Of a DNA stretch of 64,000 nt, positions 24,012 to 32,930 are shown one piece after another (position 1 is the stretch's first letter; the number at the start of each line of letters is the position of its first letter). A program made the translations under genes and the position numbers. Below the pieces are notes generated by a model that was given only the letters and a program-made list of their open reading frames with translations, did not search any database and was not told the DNA's origin. Origin of the DNA: Candidatus Saccharimonadota bacterium (GTDB lineage: Bacteria > Patescibacteriota > Saccharimonadia > Saccharimonadales > UBA4665); the NCBI GenBank assembly GCA_029288485.1, contig JARIHC010000005.1, positions 24,067 through 88,066 on the forward strand. Direction: 5' to 3'.

Positions 24012-25976
24012 ATGGCTAAGTTTAATTTAAAGTCAGATTATAGGCCTATGGGTGATCAGCCCGCAGCAATTGCGCAACTTTCTGATGGCATAACAAAAGG
24101 TCTGCATGAGCAGACTTTACTCGGCGTAACCGGATCGGGTAAGACTTTTACGATGGCGAACGTTATACAAAAGCAGCAGAAGCCCACGCTTGTGCTAAGC
24201 CATAACAAAACTTTGGCCGCTCAACTTTATACCGAGTTTAGAAACTTCTTTCCGGATAACGCCGTCCATTACTTTGTCAGTTACTTTGATTATTATCAGC
24301 CCGAAGCGTACATTCCGCGTTCTGATACTTATATAGAAAAAGATAGCCAAATAAACGAAGAAATTGACCGCTTGCGCCATGCTGCTACCGATGCTTTGTT
24401 GAGTCGCAAGGATGTCATCATTGTGGCTAGCGTATCTTGTATTTACGGCATTGGTTCGGTCGAAGATTATAATAATTTATCGGTTGATTTAAAGGTGGGT
24501 GAACGCCGAGTGCGTGACAAGCTGCTTAGACAGTTAACCGATATCCAATACCAGCGTAATGATGTCGATTTTCATCGCAGCACATTTAGAGTGCGCGGTG
24601 ATGTGGTAGATATCTTTCCGGCCGGCGAAGAGCTGGCTTATCGGGTGGAATTTTTTGGCGACGAAGTAGAACGGGTCACCAGGATCGATCCGTTAACTGG
24701 GGAGATATTGGCCAAGCTTAATGAACATAAAATATTTCCGGGTAGCCACTATGTAACGCCGCAAGAAAAACTCAAAGTTGCGCTTGGGCAGATTGAAGAA
24801 GAGTTAGCCAAGCGGCTAGCCCAGTTTAAAAAAGAGGGCAAACTGCTGGAAGCTCAGCGTTTGGAGCAGCGGACCCGGTTTGATCTAGAGATGCTAGAAG
24901 AAACTGGTTTTGTAAAAGGTATCGAGAATTATAGCCGCTACTTAACCAATCGCGAACCAGGCGAACAGCCTGCAACTTTGCTTGACTACTTTCCGGATGA
25001 CTACTTAATGTTTATTGACGAATCGCATATGACAATGCCGCAAGTGCGCGGCATGTATAACGGCGACCGAGCGCGCAAAGAAGTTTTAGTAGAACATGGT
25101 TTCCGTTTGCCAAGTGCGCTTGATAACCGGCCGCTCACTTTCAGCGAGTTTGAACGTCATGTTAATCAAGCGGTGTATGTGAGCGCTACACCGGCGGAAT
25201 ATGAACTAAGCCGCAGCCCCAATCCGGCTCAGCAAGTAATTCGCCCAACGGGCCTACTTGATCCAAAGATTGAAGTCCGGCCGATCGAAGGGCAGATCGA
25301 TGACCTAATAAACGAGATCAAAACTACTATAGACAAGCGCCAGCGAGTGCTGATTACCACCCTTACTAAACGCATGTCAGAGGATCTGGCAGAGTATTTG
25401 CAAGAAATAAACATCAAGGTGGCTTATCTGCATAGCGACATCGATACTTTGGAGCGTAGTGATATTCTGCGTGATCTCAGGCTTGGCACTTATGATGTGC
25501 TGGTGGGGATTAACTTGTTGCGCGAAGGCTTGGACCTGCCGGAAGTTTCGCTAGTTGCTATTCTGGATGCCGACAAAGAAGGCTTTCTACGTAGCGAACA
25601 GGCACTTATTCAGACGGTCGGCCGGGCTGCTCGCCACGAAGAAGGACGGGTACTAATGTATGCCGACCGAATAACCGACAGCATGAAGCGTACCATTGAT
25701 GAAACCGCCCGCCGCCGCAAGCTTCAGGAGCGATACAATAAAGAACACGGCATCACCCCAACAGGTATTAAGCGCGAGGTAGATAAAGGCCTCAGGCCCG
25801 AGTTGCCAGAAGAAGCTAAGCGCGCTAAATTAGATCTTAAAAAGATTCCTAAAGACGAATACGGATCGCTTATTAAAGACTTAACTTCGCAGATGGATCT
25901 AGCCGCCGCCAACCTGCAATTTGAGGCTGCCGCCGAACTCCGCGACCTTATTGATGAAATCAAGCAAAAACTTTAA
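24012..25976 (+). CDS. uvrB: excinuclease ABC subunit B
   Basis: 654 residues, typical for UvrB. Walker A GVTGSGKT is near residue 40, the beta-hairpin region YYQPEAYIP follows, then the DESH box, the helicase motif [12 protein letters not shown] and the C-terminal UVR domain ([18 protein letters not shown]) that contacts UvrC. It verifies DNA damage handed over by UvrA. Two ATG codons are adjacent (24009 and 24012); the second is preferred because the -10 hexamer ends exactly 6 nt before it, as in other genes here. It is monocistronic, since the next gene faces it. Confidence 0.97.
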   Translation: MAKFNLKSDYRPMGDQPAAIAQLSDGITKGLHEQTLLGVTGSGKTFTMANVIQKQQKPTLVLSHNKTLAAQLYTEFRNFFPDNAVHYFVSYFDYYQPEAYIPRSDTYIEKDSQINEEIDRLRHAATDALLSRKDVIIVASVSCIYGIGSVEDYNNLSVDLKVGERRVRDKLLRQLTDIQYQRNDVDFHRSTFRVRGDVVDIFPAGEELAYRVEFFGDEVERVTRIDPLTGEILAKLNEHKIFPGSHYVTPQEKLKVALGQIEEELAKRLAQFKKEGKLLEAQRLEQRTRFDLEMLEETGFVKGIENYSRYLTNREPGEQPATLLDYFPDDYLMFIDESHMTMPQVRGMYNGDRARKEVLVEHGFRLPSALDNRPLTFSEFERHVNQAVYVSATPAEYELSRSPNPAQQVIRPTGLLDPKIEVRPIEGQIDDLINEIKTTIDKRQRVLITTLTKRMSEDLAEYLQEINIKVAYLHSDIDTLERSDILRDLRLGTYDVLVGINLLREGLDLPEVSLVAILDADKEGFLRSEQALIQTVGRAARHEEGRVLMYADRITDSMKRTIDETARRRKLQERYNKEHGITPTGIKREVDKGLRPELPEEAKRAKLDLKKIPKDEYGSLIKDLTSQMDLAAANLQFEAAAELRDLIDEIKQKL

Positions 25977-25983
25977 GGATAAA

Positions 25984-26991
25984 TTATTCTTCGCCGTCTA
26001 TCAATAGCCTGAGCTGGCGGAGATTTAGTATACCGTCCAGTGCTTTCCTAAATTTTCTACCTGTAGTGTCATGAGACATATTTGGGTGAAGAAAATCACG
26101 ACCGCTCGTAGCGGCAATGTCGTCTGAAAAGCTATTAGCCGGCAGCCAGATACTGTCCGGCTCTGCCATATAGTCAAACTTATCTATCTGAAGCGAAAAG
26201 GCCATTTCCTCAAAGATGCCCAACGCGCTCACAGATTGACCAGCGATAGATAGCTGGCGACTGTCTTCTAGGCTAACAAACGATGGGCTAGTGTTTTCGC
26301 GAACCATAAGGCCAGGGTCATATGATGTCTGCGCCAGCATCATTCCCCACGGACCTTCCCGCGCGATCCTTTCATTAAGGTATGCTTCTGGTCCTAATGC
26401 CGAACCGCCAAGACGGTACATCACGTTATCGGCCTTAAGGTTCTCGACTGCTTCCATTTCAAAATCATTGAAACCGTGAAGCTCTATCAGGCTAGATTTC
26501 AAGCTTGGACCATTGGCTGCAGTTTGTGTTATTTCTCGTGCGAAATAACCCCAAGGTATTAGCAAGAAATGCATATCATCGCCGATATTATTGTCCTCCG
26601 GCGTCCTTCCTTCCGGAGTTTCTCCGAACTCCGTTAAATCTTTTTTGGCTTTGCAGAGAGCCCTGAATTTTTGATTGAAATTCTGATGACTTTCTTTGAA
26701 CTCTTTGAAGCTCGTAGGAACAGGGTTGTCTTTGAAATCCCAATGAGGTTGGCCTTGATACATCACAGCTTCATGCCAGGACTCAATAGCTTCGGAGATA
26801 TCCTGTATTGCCCACGCTTCGGTGCCGGACCGTGCTGCTGGCTCGGTCTGTTCACTCCCTGCAGGTTCGCTTATAAGGCTAGCTGCTTGCGATACGTCGC
26901 CTGCAGTTCCGCTAAGCTCGGTTATTACATGATCGGGTACTTCAAATTCCTGGGATTTGCTGCGTTCACCAATAGACTTTTGCCCTCTCAT
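25984..26991 (-). CDS. paralogue A of the MoxR/VWA locus, unknown function
   Basis: 335 residues, last gene of the five-gene minus-strand operon. The shared N-terminal module FEVPDHVITELSGTAGDVSQ lies at residues 16-35, followed by a low-complexity Glu/Ala/Ser linker to about residue 60. The body is a full-length paralogue of the 28391 product: both contain FGxTxEGRTxxxxNIG, then LLxPWxxF, then WGxxLAQT and FGIFE/LGIFE blocks. No signal peptide or membrane helix is seen, and no known domain. It starts 8 nt after the neighbouring gene ends. Confidence 0.75.
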   Translation of the reverse strand: MRGQKSIGERSKSQEFEVPDHVITELSGTAGDVSQAASLISEPAGSEQTEPAARSGTEAWAIQDISEAIESWHEAVMYQGQPHWDFKDNPVPTSFKEFKESHQNFNQKFRALCKAKKDLTEFGETPEGRTPEDNNIGDDMHFLLIPWGYFAREITQTAANGPSLKSSLIELHGFNDFEMEAVENLKADNVMYRLGGSALGPEAYLNERIAREGPWGMMLAQTSYDPGLMVRENTSPSFVSLEDSRQLSIAGQSVSALGIFEEMAFSLQIDKFDYMAEPDSIWLPANSFSDDIAATSGRDFLHPNMSHDTTGRKFRKALDGILNLRQLRLLIDGEE

Positions 26992-26999
26992 AAACTTCC

Positions 27000-27668
27000 T
27001 TATATTTTAACCGCCGGAGACCAAAACTTAATTTCATCATGAGGCGTTCCCTTCGGGCTTAAGGGCGGCAAAGCAGCAACCCAGAACTCTTCACTTTTGC
27101 CCATACCTACCTTTAATAATTTTGGAATAAACACAGAAGTGTCAGCTAGGTTTTCAACAGCGAAACTTCCTTGGTCGATAGTAGAAAGCGAACCCATATC
27201 CTCGGGCGGCGGCCCAGGCAGAGGAGTCCCAAGATGAGCCACATAATAGGTGCCTATACCCGTGCTTAAAAGTCCGATCGATTGCCTGTTAACTATAATT
27301 CCATTTTCTTCGTCGTTGTACCTAAAGCCCATAGCACTTCGCAGTGTGTCCGCCTTCATGCATTTCAAAGATGAAATTCTCCTGTACGTTTGCTGTGTTT
27401 CGCCGTCGATAAAGGAGAAGTTTCGGGCAGCTCGCCTAATTTCCTCCTCGCTTGGTTCGCTCACCGAGCGTTTTGGTTTGGGTTCTGCTGCTGCAGACTC
27501 AGTTATTAACTCAGCCGCTACTGAAACATTACCCGCCGCTTGACCTAGATCGTGCATTACTTTATCAGATACCTCGAACTCCGTAACTTCTTGATCCGCA
27601 GCACCGCTCTCGTCACTACTGGTAGCAACGTCTTCCAGGGCTTGTCGAGGGACTCTGAACTCTACCAT
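27000..27668 (-). CDS. paralogue B of the MoxR/VWA locus, unknown function
   Basis: 222 residues. It begins with a partial module (VEFRVPRQALEDV), then carries the full shared module FEVSDKVMHDLGQAAGNVSV at residues 31-50 and an acidic linker. The body is homologous to the next upstream gene: RNFSFxxGET near residue 85, then QSIGLL and a C-terminal EEFWVAALPPL. No known domain is recognised. ATG 27668 is chosen because it overlaps the preceding stop in ATGGTAG, which would couple translation; an in-frame start 39 bases upstream is possible. Confidence 0.72.
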   Translation of the reverse strand: MVEFRVPRQALEDVATSSDESGAADQEVTEFEVSDKVMHDLGQAAGNVSVAAELITESAAAEPKPKRSVSEPSEEEIRRAARNFSFIDGETQQTYRRISSLKCMKADTLRSAMGFRYNDEENGIIVNRQSIGLLSTGIGTYYVAHLGTPLPGPPPEDMGSLSTIDQGSFAVENLADTSVFIPKLLKVGMGKSEEFWVAALPPLSPKGTPHDEIKFWSPAVKI

Positions 27669-28387
27669 GTTTCCAACTTCGTAATTGCCAGTAATGCTGG
27701 CAGCCATTCGTTATCATTCAGTCTGGGAACTGCTTTTCGCGGGCTGCCAAACGGACCGCCAAATGTTTCACACGGCTCCATATCTAAAAAGTTTCGTATT
27801 GGGAATTTGCGGCCGCGGTATCTAATGAAATCGGACTCGCTCTCTAGTTTGTCTGCGAGCCGAAGGTTCTCTAGCGGCTTGCCCATGCAAACAATATAAA
27901 ATTCGTCATAAGCTTCACCCATTACAGCACCACCCGGATGTTTGCGAAAGTGACGCATTATATCATTATCTTTTACAAGGCCAACGGCTTGCTCGTTGAC
28001 GCCTCTGTCTGAATAAAGCTCAATAAGTTTGTCAGCAAGCGAGGTTACCTTTTTTTGTTGCCGCGGACTCAACTCGTCAAATATTGCTGCGGTCTCGCCG
28101 CTATAGAACGAAAAGTTTCGCTTAGCAAGCTCTTGGTTTCGCTCGCGTGTCCATTGGTCAATGGCTGTTTCTGGTGGAGCGGGAGCTGCCGCGGCTTCTT
28201 CCTCGGCGCTAACCAATAGTTTGGCAGCATCTGAGGTTTCACCGGCAGTCCGGCCAAGGTCGTGCACTGCGCGGTCGGGGACTGAAAAATTAACGTCTTT
28301 ATGGTCGGTTGAGGTGTCTCCGGTCTGGGCTGGTATTACCGGACCGCTCTGTTCAACCGCGCGCCGCGGGACCTCAAACTCACCCAT
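27662..28387 (-). CDS. paralogue C of the MoxR/VWA locus, unknown function
   Basis: 241 residues. A partial module (GEFEVPRRAVEQS) opens the protein and the full module FSVPDRAVHDLGRTAGETSD occupies residues 34-53, followed by an Ala/Glu/Pro linker. The body matches paralogue B (RNFSFYSGETAA, QAVGLV, NEWLPALLAI). It lies 3 nt after paralogue D and overlaps the start of paralogue B. It is soluble-looking, with no recognised domain. Confidence 0.74.
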   Translation of the reverse strand: MGEFEVPRRAVEQSGPVIPAQTGDTSTDHKDVNFSVPDRAVHDLGRTAGETSDAAKLLVSAEEEAAAAPAPPETAIDQWTRERNQELAKRNFSFYSGETAAIFDELSPRQQKKVTSLADKLIELYSDRGVNEQAVGLVKDNDIMRHFRKHPGGAVMGEAYDEFYIVCMGKPLENLRLADKLESESDFIRYRGRKFPIRNFLDMEPCETFGGPFGSPRKAVPRLNDNEWLPALLAITKLETW

Positions 28388-28390
28388 AAG

Positions 28391-29527
28391 CTATTCTGCT
28401 TTCTCCCTCTCGTCGTCGGGATGGATGGCTATTCGGGCTACGTAATCATCGGGTTTGTAGTCATAGTCGTCCCTGAACCAGCCGTATGCAAAACGCTTAT
28501 CTTTCTTGTCCCACACGCTATACGGACTTCCCATATGTTCTTCTCCGTCCCAGTGGTATTTAGTATAGTTGCCCATCATGAGGTTGCGTGGTCCATCAAA
28601 CGTTCGGGGATCTTCTTGTAGTGTTAGCGCGAGCCATTCAAATATACCAAACGAGTCTGCCCTATAACCTTCTAGTCTGTATGTTCTATTTTCGATAAGT
28701 TCACTAGGGGGTTTACGCCTGCTTTGTCCTGCGGTGCTGCCCGTCTGGGCAAGTATGATACCCCACCAACCATCGCTCGCAAACCTGTCTTCTAAGTACT
28801 TGCCCCGATCTGCGTCGTACCCTGACCCATAGGAATACGGTGCCCTGTAGGAGTAATTTATAGCGTTTCTATCAAAGAAGGCGGGGTCATCCAGGGCGTG
28901 CTCTTCTATGCCTTGCATAGATCGCATATATCTTATTGCGGAGGTAGTGGTACCTTCGACATGATTTTTGAAAAATTCCCATGGCACAAGGAGCGGGGAC
29001 AAGGATCTACCTATGTTATGGCCTCCGATTGTCCTGCCCTCGGTGGTTTTGCCGAAATCTATCATATCTAGCTTAATACGCGTTAATTGGTCTACGGTAC
29101 CTTCATAATCACGCAGGAAACGTTTGAAGTGTTCCGGATCACGCGGCAAACGCAAACCCGGCGTGTCTATGTACTGTTTCCAGCTCTCAACAGCGTGTTC
29201 AATTCCTTGGATGATTGATTCACGCGTTACCTCATAGGTGGCAGGTGGCTCGTCGCTTTGGGCCAGTTCTTCTATAGATTCCTCTACAGTAGGATCGCCC
29301 AAGTCTTCGCGCGCTCTTATAGAAACTTCAAAGGCGCTATTCGCGGCCGGCGCTTCTTCAGCCTCTGTCCCGGTCTCTGTAGGTACGGCTGCTGCATTAC
29401 CTTCCAGCAGGTCGCCAGCCTGTGAAATATCGCCTGCTAGATCGCCTAAGCCCTTGACGGCTTCGGCGGACGGAGTGAAGCCGGCTTCCTCGGCGGTCTG
29501 AGGACCGTAAACTGCACGCTCAAGCAT
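28391..29527 (-). CDS. paralogue D of the MoxR/VWA locus, unknown function
   Basis: 378 residues, second gene of the operon, overlapping the end of the VWA gene by 8 nt. The module appears at residues 15-41 (GFTPSAEAVKGLGDLAGDIS and on), with two weaker copies (AFEVSIRAREDLG, TYEVTRESIIQG) before residue 110. The body, from about residue 110, is paralogous to gene A: FGKTTEGRTIGGHNIG, LLVPWEFF, WGIILAQTG and FGIFEWLALTLQE are shared. Many Tyr and Trp residues crowd the C-terminal third. No known domain is recognised. Confidence 0.75.
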   Translation of the reverse strand: MLERAVYGPQTAEEAGFTPSAEAVKGLGDLAGDISQAGDLLEGNAAAVPTETGTEAEEAPAANSAFEVSIRAREDLGDPTVEESIEELAQSDEPPATYEVTRESIIQGIEHAVESWKQYIDTPGLRLPRDPEHFKRFLRDYEGTVDQLTRIKLDMIDFGKTTEGRTIGGHNIGRSLSPLLVPWEFFKNHVEGTTTSAIRYMRSMQGIEEHALDDPAFFDRNAINYSYRAPYSYGSGYDADRGKYLEDRFASDGWWGIILAQTGSTAGQSRRKPPSELIENRTYRLEGYRADSFGIFEWLALTLQEDPRTFDGPRNLMMGNYTKYHWDGEEHMGSPYSVWDKKDKRFAYGWFRDDYDYKPDDYVARIAIHPDDEREKAE

Positions 29528-31439
29528 AGAACTGCCTTTCGTAGTATCTTAAAATATTCAGTAAACTGGGCGGTAACTGAGAAGTGCGGTTAACGTTAGC
29601 GGCATACTTGCCAACTCCCAGAGAATCGCTTCCCCCAAGACTGAAGTTCCAAATCAGACAGTTATCAGGTTTCGACCGGACGATGCCCGTGGGGGAGTCG
29701 CCAAACATATTATCGCTGATAACTATACCTATAATATCTCGCTCGGGGTTTTTCCTAGCTTCGTCAGTTATGGTGCGCAAACCCGGGCAAACCAAGGTAT
29801 CAGAGTTGTCTGCCTTCTTAGTGTTAATGAACATTCTAGCTCTGTCCTGGCCTGAAGGTTCATGCGAAAGAGGCATTATAGTTTCTGTGCTACCTGCAAA
29901 GATCATGCTAGCTACTCTTACGTCGGGCTGTTTATTCTGAATTTCCTTGGCCTGATACCGCCTGGCCAATAAAAGGCCCTCGACAAGTACCAAGCTCATC
30001 TCTGCGGCGTGTAAAGCAGGGGCTCCGTTCATTGATTTGCTCGAATCAATGTGCAGCCAAACGTCTAAGCCGTTAAATTGCCGGATGACTTTCGGCGCTT
30101 GCCGTTTCTTACCGCGCCAGATCTCCATCGGAATGTCCATTTCAGCTTGAATAAAGGCTTCTGGGAGCCGCCCGGTATGCAGTTTTTCGCCGTCAGGCAA
30201 GGCTTGCCTGGTGTGTCGCATACGCGACTGCACCATGTCTATTGTTGCTAAACGCTGGAAGATTTCTGCAGTTTCTTCTATGAGAGGTCGCCGAAGAACC
30301 AAAGCTCTGGCATAAGCCTCAGCGTCAGGACCGCGCAATCCCAGCTCGCTCTCCACGGTGCCACCCAGTCTGCCAATCATTTCTTCTACCGACTCTTTTT
30401 GACCCCTAGGGCTATTATCTTCTTGCTCGGAAGATATGCTGTCTCGGATATCCTCCACAGCGTGCATTACTTTTTTGCCAAGGTTGGAAAAGAGATTGCC
30501 CTTATCGTTTCGCCCGTTTGTGGCGTCTTCTTGCGGCGCGCCCTCTTCGTCACCTTCATCATCTGCTTCTTCGTCAGATTCGCCTTCTTCTCCCTCGTCT
30601 TCAGGCTCGTAGGCTTTATACTTTTCGGCAGCTTCTTCTAGCTGCTCTTCGAAAGTGTTGCTTCCTTTGCCCTGATTGTCGCTACTAGACCCATTGTTAG
30701 TAGATTGGGTCATATCGGATTGGCGGTTAGCGTCGCCAGCTTCTTCCTCCATCTCCTCTTCAGATCTATTTTGCCGCTCTTCTTCAACTAATTTATCGTA
30801 CTCCGGTTTGATAAATTTTTCGGCTAAGGCAATGCGTTGACGCAGAGTAGTTCCTTTGTGAATCAAAACTTCTGCGAGGTCATGCCCGTCGTGGTCGCGC
30901 AAGCCGTCAATGACTTTCTGAACCTCGGGATCAATCTTAAGAGGAGACTTATCGCCCAACACAGACTGGAAACGCAGCCCCATCATCATTTGAATGTGTT
31001 TGGGTGCTTTGCGCATATCTGTATCCTTGACGAGAGTTTCGTAAAGATCGGGCGCGGTTTCACGGTAGCCTTTATAGTCGTTAACCGTACGGCCATCTAT
31101 AGTTACGTCATGCACGCCGTTCCAGAATAACTTATCGGTTTCTGAAAGCTTTGAAATATCCGGCTGATACTCCCATTCCGGATCTAGCATGTCGCCTGTG
31201 TGCTGCAATTCGTGGCGAGTTACAAAAAGAACATCGTCTTCCTTAACTTCTCCCGAAGGTTGGGCTAGTTGAGACGGATCTATTGTAATCTTTATACCGC
31301 TTGTAGGGTCCGCTCCGCAGCTCCAACCCTTGCCAGGCGCAACTTCAGTGGCGACGTCAGACAGGTTAAAGACGCTGGATAAGTCTTCAACGTCTTCCGC
31401 CAAGTGGCTGAAGTCAATTGTGGAAGCTTGCTCTGTCAT
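29520..31439 (-). CDS. metallopeptidase-like plus VWA-domain protein (DUF2201/CobT-like)
   Basis: 639 residues from ATG 31439. Near residues 76-80 is HELQH, an HExxH zinc motif, followed by NGVHDVTIDGR. A long acidic, low-complexity linker (about residues 218-305, almost all Glu and Asp in places) leads to a C-terminal von Willebrand A domain with an intact MIDAS: DSSKS near residue 465, a Thr in SDTLVCPG and Asp in ISDNMFG. This layout resembles the metallopeptidase-VWA proteins and CobT-type partners of MoxR/CobS AAA+ ATPases. It is divergent from such an ATPase gene and leads the operon that encodes paralogues D, C, B and A. Confidence 0.82.
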   Translation of the reverse strand: MTEQASTIDFSHLAEDVEDLSSVFNLSDVATEVAPGKGWSCGADPTSGIKITIDPSQLAQPSGEVKEDDVLFVTRHELQHTGDMLDPEWEYQPDISKLSETDKLFWNGVHDVTIDGRTVNDYKGYRETAPDLYETLVKDTDMRKAPKHIQMMMGLRFQSVLGDKSPLKIDPEVQKVIDGLRDHDGHDLAEVLIHKGTTLRQRIALAEKFIKPEYDKLVEEERQNRSEEEMEEEAGDANRQSDMTQSTNNGSSSDNQGKGSNTFEEQLEEAAEKYKAYEPEDEGEEGESDEEADDEGDEEGAPQEDATNGRNDKGNLFSNLGKKVMHAVEDIRDSISSEQEDNSPRGQKESVEEMIGRLGGTVESELGLRGPDAEAYARALVLRRPLIEETAEIFQRLATIDMVQSRMRHTRQALPDGEKLHTGRLPEAFIQAEMDIPMEIWRGKKRQAPKVIRQFNGLDVWLHIDSSKSMNGAPALHAAEMSLVLVEGLLLARRYQAKEIQNKQPDVRVASMIFAGSTETIMPLSHEPSGQDRARMFINTKKADNSDTLVCPGLRTITDEARKNPERDIIGIVISDNMFGDSPTGIVRSKPDNCLIWNFSLGGSDSLGVGKYAANVNRTSQLPPSLLNILRYYERQFYA

Positions 31440-31443
31440 ATTA

Positions 31444-31472
31444 TTGCTTATTTTAACATAGTGTTGTATACT
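31444..31472. promoter_or_regulatory. divergent promoters of the MoxR/VWA locus
   Basis: On the plus strand TTGCTT (31444-31449) and TATACT (31467-31472) are 17 bp apart, and the -10 ends 9 nt before the MoxR ATG. On the minus strand TAAAAT (31450-31455) ends 10 nt before the VWA ATG. The two promoters overlap within the 42-bp spacer, so the two transcripts are likely to be co-regulated or to exclude each other. Confidence 0.5.
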
Positions 31473-31481
31473 ACTCAATCA

Positions 31482-32930
31482 ATGAATAGTTTTGAATGTC
31501 CTGGCGTCGAAACCTGCCCGGTGCGCAATGTCTGTCTGGCGTTGGAGGCCAACGGCGTAGATATAGGTGCTGGCGAACCCGACAACCCCGCTTGCCAGGT
31601 ACCTGGAATGTTCGAAGAAAAAATGATTAGCAGGCGCCGCGGAGACGCTAAATTCGAACCAGAGATGCAGGCTGGCGCTGAAAAAACCGACCTAGTTGGT
31701 GAGCTCGGAAAAGCCGCTAGGAAAGTAATGGCTCAGGAAGCCCTACCTGCGCGTGAAGAGTTGATCGCCGCACATACGAATGTACTCGAAGCTCGAATAG
31801 ACTTATGGCGCGCCATGCTCGAAGCTCCCAAGCAAAACAGGCAGTTTACTAGAGAAGAAAGAGCAGCGTACGAAGCTGTTATTGCCAAGCGAGAGAAAAA
31901 GGTAAAAAAGACCCAGGCCAGCGGTAGCGACGCAGTGTTAGCTCTGGCTGGATTCGACAGTAGGTGCCTAGACGAGCACAATGTCCTGTTTGATGAGCAG
32001 ATGATCTCTATTATAAATAGGATGGTTGGCAATATGATGGATGGTCAGCCAACACTTCTAAGGGGCGATAAGGGTATAGCCAAAACTGCCCTCGCTAAGT
32101 TTGTTAGCCGGTTAAATGATGACGAAGAACCGTTAGTGATTTCCGGCCACGGGGACATGGGCACTAACGAATTTATCGGCGAGGTTGGCCTAAAAGACGG
32201 TAAAACCTATTTTAAAGAAGGCCGCATACCTCAAGCAGCGAGGGAAGGCCGCACAACTATCCTAGACGAAGTCGACGTGTCAGAGGTAGCGGTAATGCTC
32301 CGCCTCCAGGATATTCTGCTTAATCTTAAGCCGGGCAGAGAGCTGGTCTTGCAGGAGAATGGGCAAGGTAGCATTATAGTGCAGCCCGGATTCGCAGTTA
32401 TTGCAACTGCGAACGAGGCCAGCCGGCGTTATGTGCATCGCCAAGTTTCGGATCCCGCTAACCGTGATCGTTACGATATTATAAGCGTGGATTACCCGGA
32501 CATGGATAATCTTAATAATTCGGCTGATATATTACGCCGCAACATGGCTAATCTGCGCCGTTTAGCTTATGCGGCTGTCAGTGATCACCAGGGCAATATT
32601 ACCGGCGTAAACAGTGACGAAATGGAGAGGCTGGTGACTTTAGCTTCAGCCACGCAACTGCTCTATTCGCAACCATCCACTAGCGCCCTTAGGGAGATCG
32701 CCGGAGTTAGCGAGACGACAGCAGGTGCTTTAGACGAGGAGCCTATAATGACTGATTGTATTACGCCGCGCCGCTTATATGCTGATCTTAACCGCCTAGC
32801 ACCGGGGAATAAGCCCGGCTTTAATTTTAAGAGTGTTACACAGTCGCTTATAGAGCGGCTTGATGAAGGCGACCAGACTCACAATAGCGACATAGCTCGT
32901 CACTTATTGTCAGAGATTAAAAAGGTTTAG
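31482..32930 (+). CDS. MoxR/CobS-type AAA+ ATPase with N-terminal cysteine cluster
   Basis: 482 residues. The first 45 residues hold CPGVETCPVRNVC and a further NPAC, four cysteines that could bind zinc or an iron-sulfur cluster. A charged helical region follows, then the AAA+ core: Walker A GDKGIAKT near residue 195, the GHGDMGTNEFIGE insert typical of MoxR, Walker B TILDEVD near residue 257, and FAVIATANEAS as sensor 1. MoxR ATPases act as chaperones that use a VWA partner to remodel or metallate clients. ATG 31482 is preferred to an upstream in-frame start that would run into the divergent gene. Confidence 0.88.
   Translation: MNSFECPGVETCPVRNVCLALEANGVDIGAGEPDNPACQVPGMFEEKMISRRRGDAKFEPEMQAGAEKTDLVGELGKAARKVMAQEALPAREELIAAHTNVLEARIDLWRAMLEAPKQNRQFTREERAAYEAVIAKREKKVKKTQASGSDAVLALAGFDSRCLDEHNVLFDEQMISIINRMVGNMMDGQPTLLRGDKGIAKTALAKFVSRLNDDEEPLVISGHGDMGTNEFIGEVGLKDGKTYFKEGRIPQAAREGRTTILDEVDVSEVAVMLRLQDILLNLKPGRELVLQENGQGSIIVQPGFAVIATANEASRRYVHRQVSDPANRDRYDIISVDYPDMDNLNNSADILRRNMANLRRLAYAAVSDHQGNITGVNSDEMERLVTLASATQLLYSQPSTSALREIAGVSETTAGALDEEPIMTDCITPRRLYADLNRLAPGNKPGFNFKSVTQSLIERLDEGDQTHNSDIARHLLSEIKKV

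Larger units (their letters stand above)
26884..29485 (-). repeat. dispersed coding repeat: shared N-terminal module in four adjacent genes
   Basis: Four copies of one module of about 26 codons occur at 26884-26949, 27504-27581, 28214-28291 and 29405-29485, one near the start of each gene. The common residues are F-x-V-[PS]-D in three copies, a Leu-Gly pair, AG-x-x-S-x-A and a final Leu-Leu or Leu-Ile. Shorter partial copies (EFRVPRQALEDV, EFEVPRRAVEQS, AFEVSIRAREDL) precede or follow in three of the proteins. Confidence 0.7.

Noticed and set aside
31404..31481. Extended N-terminus of the MoxR protein
   Set aside because: It would overlap the divergent VWA gene and pass through its promoter. 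ATG 31482 has a good -10 box 9 nt upstream.
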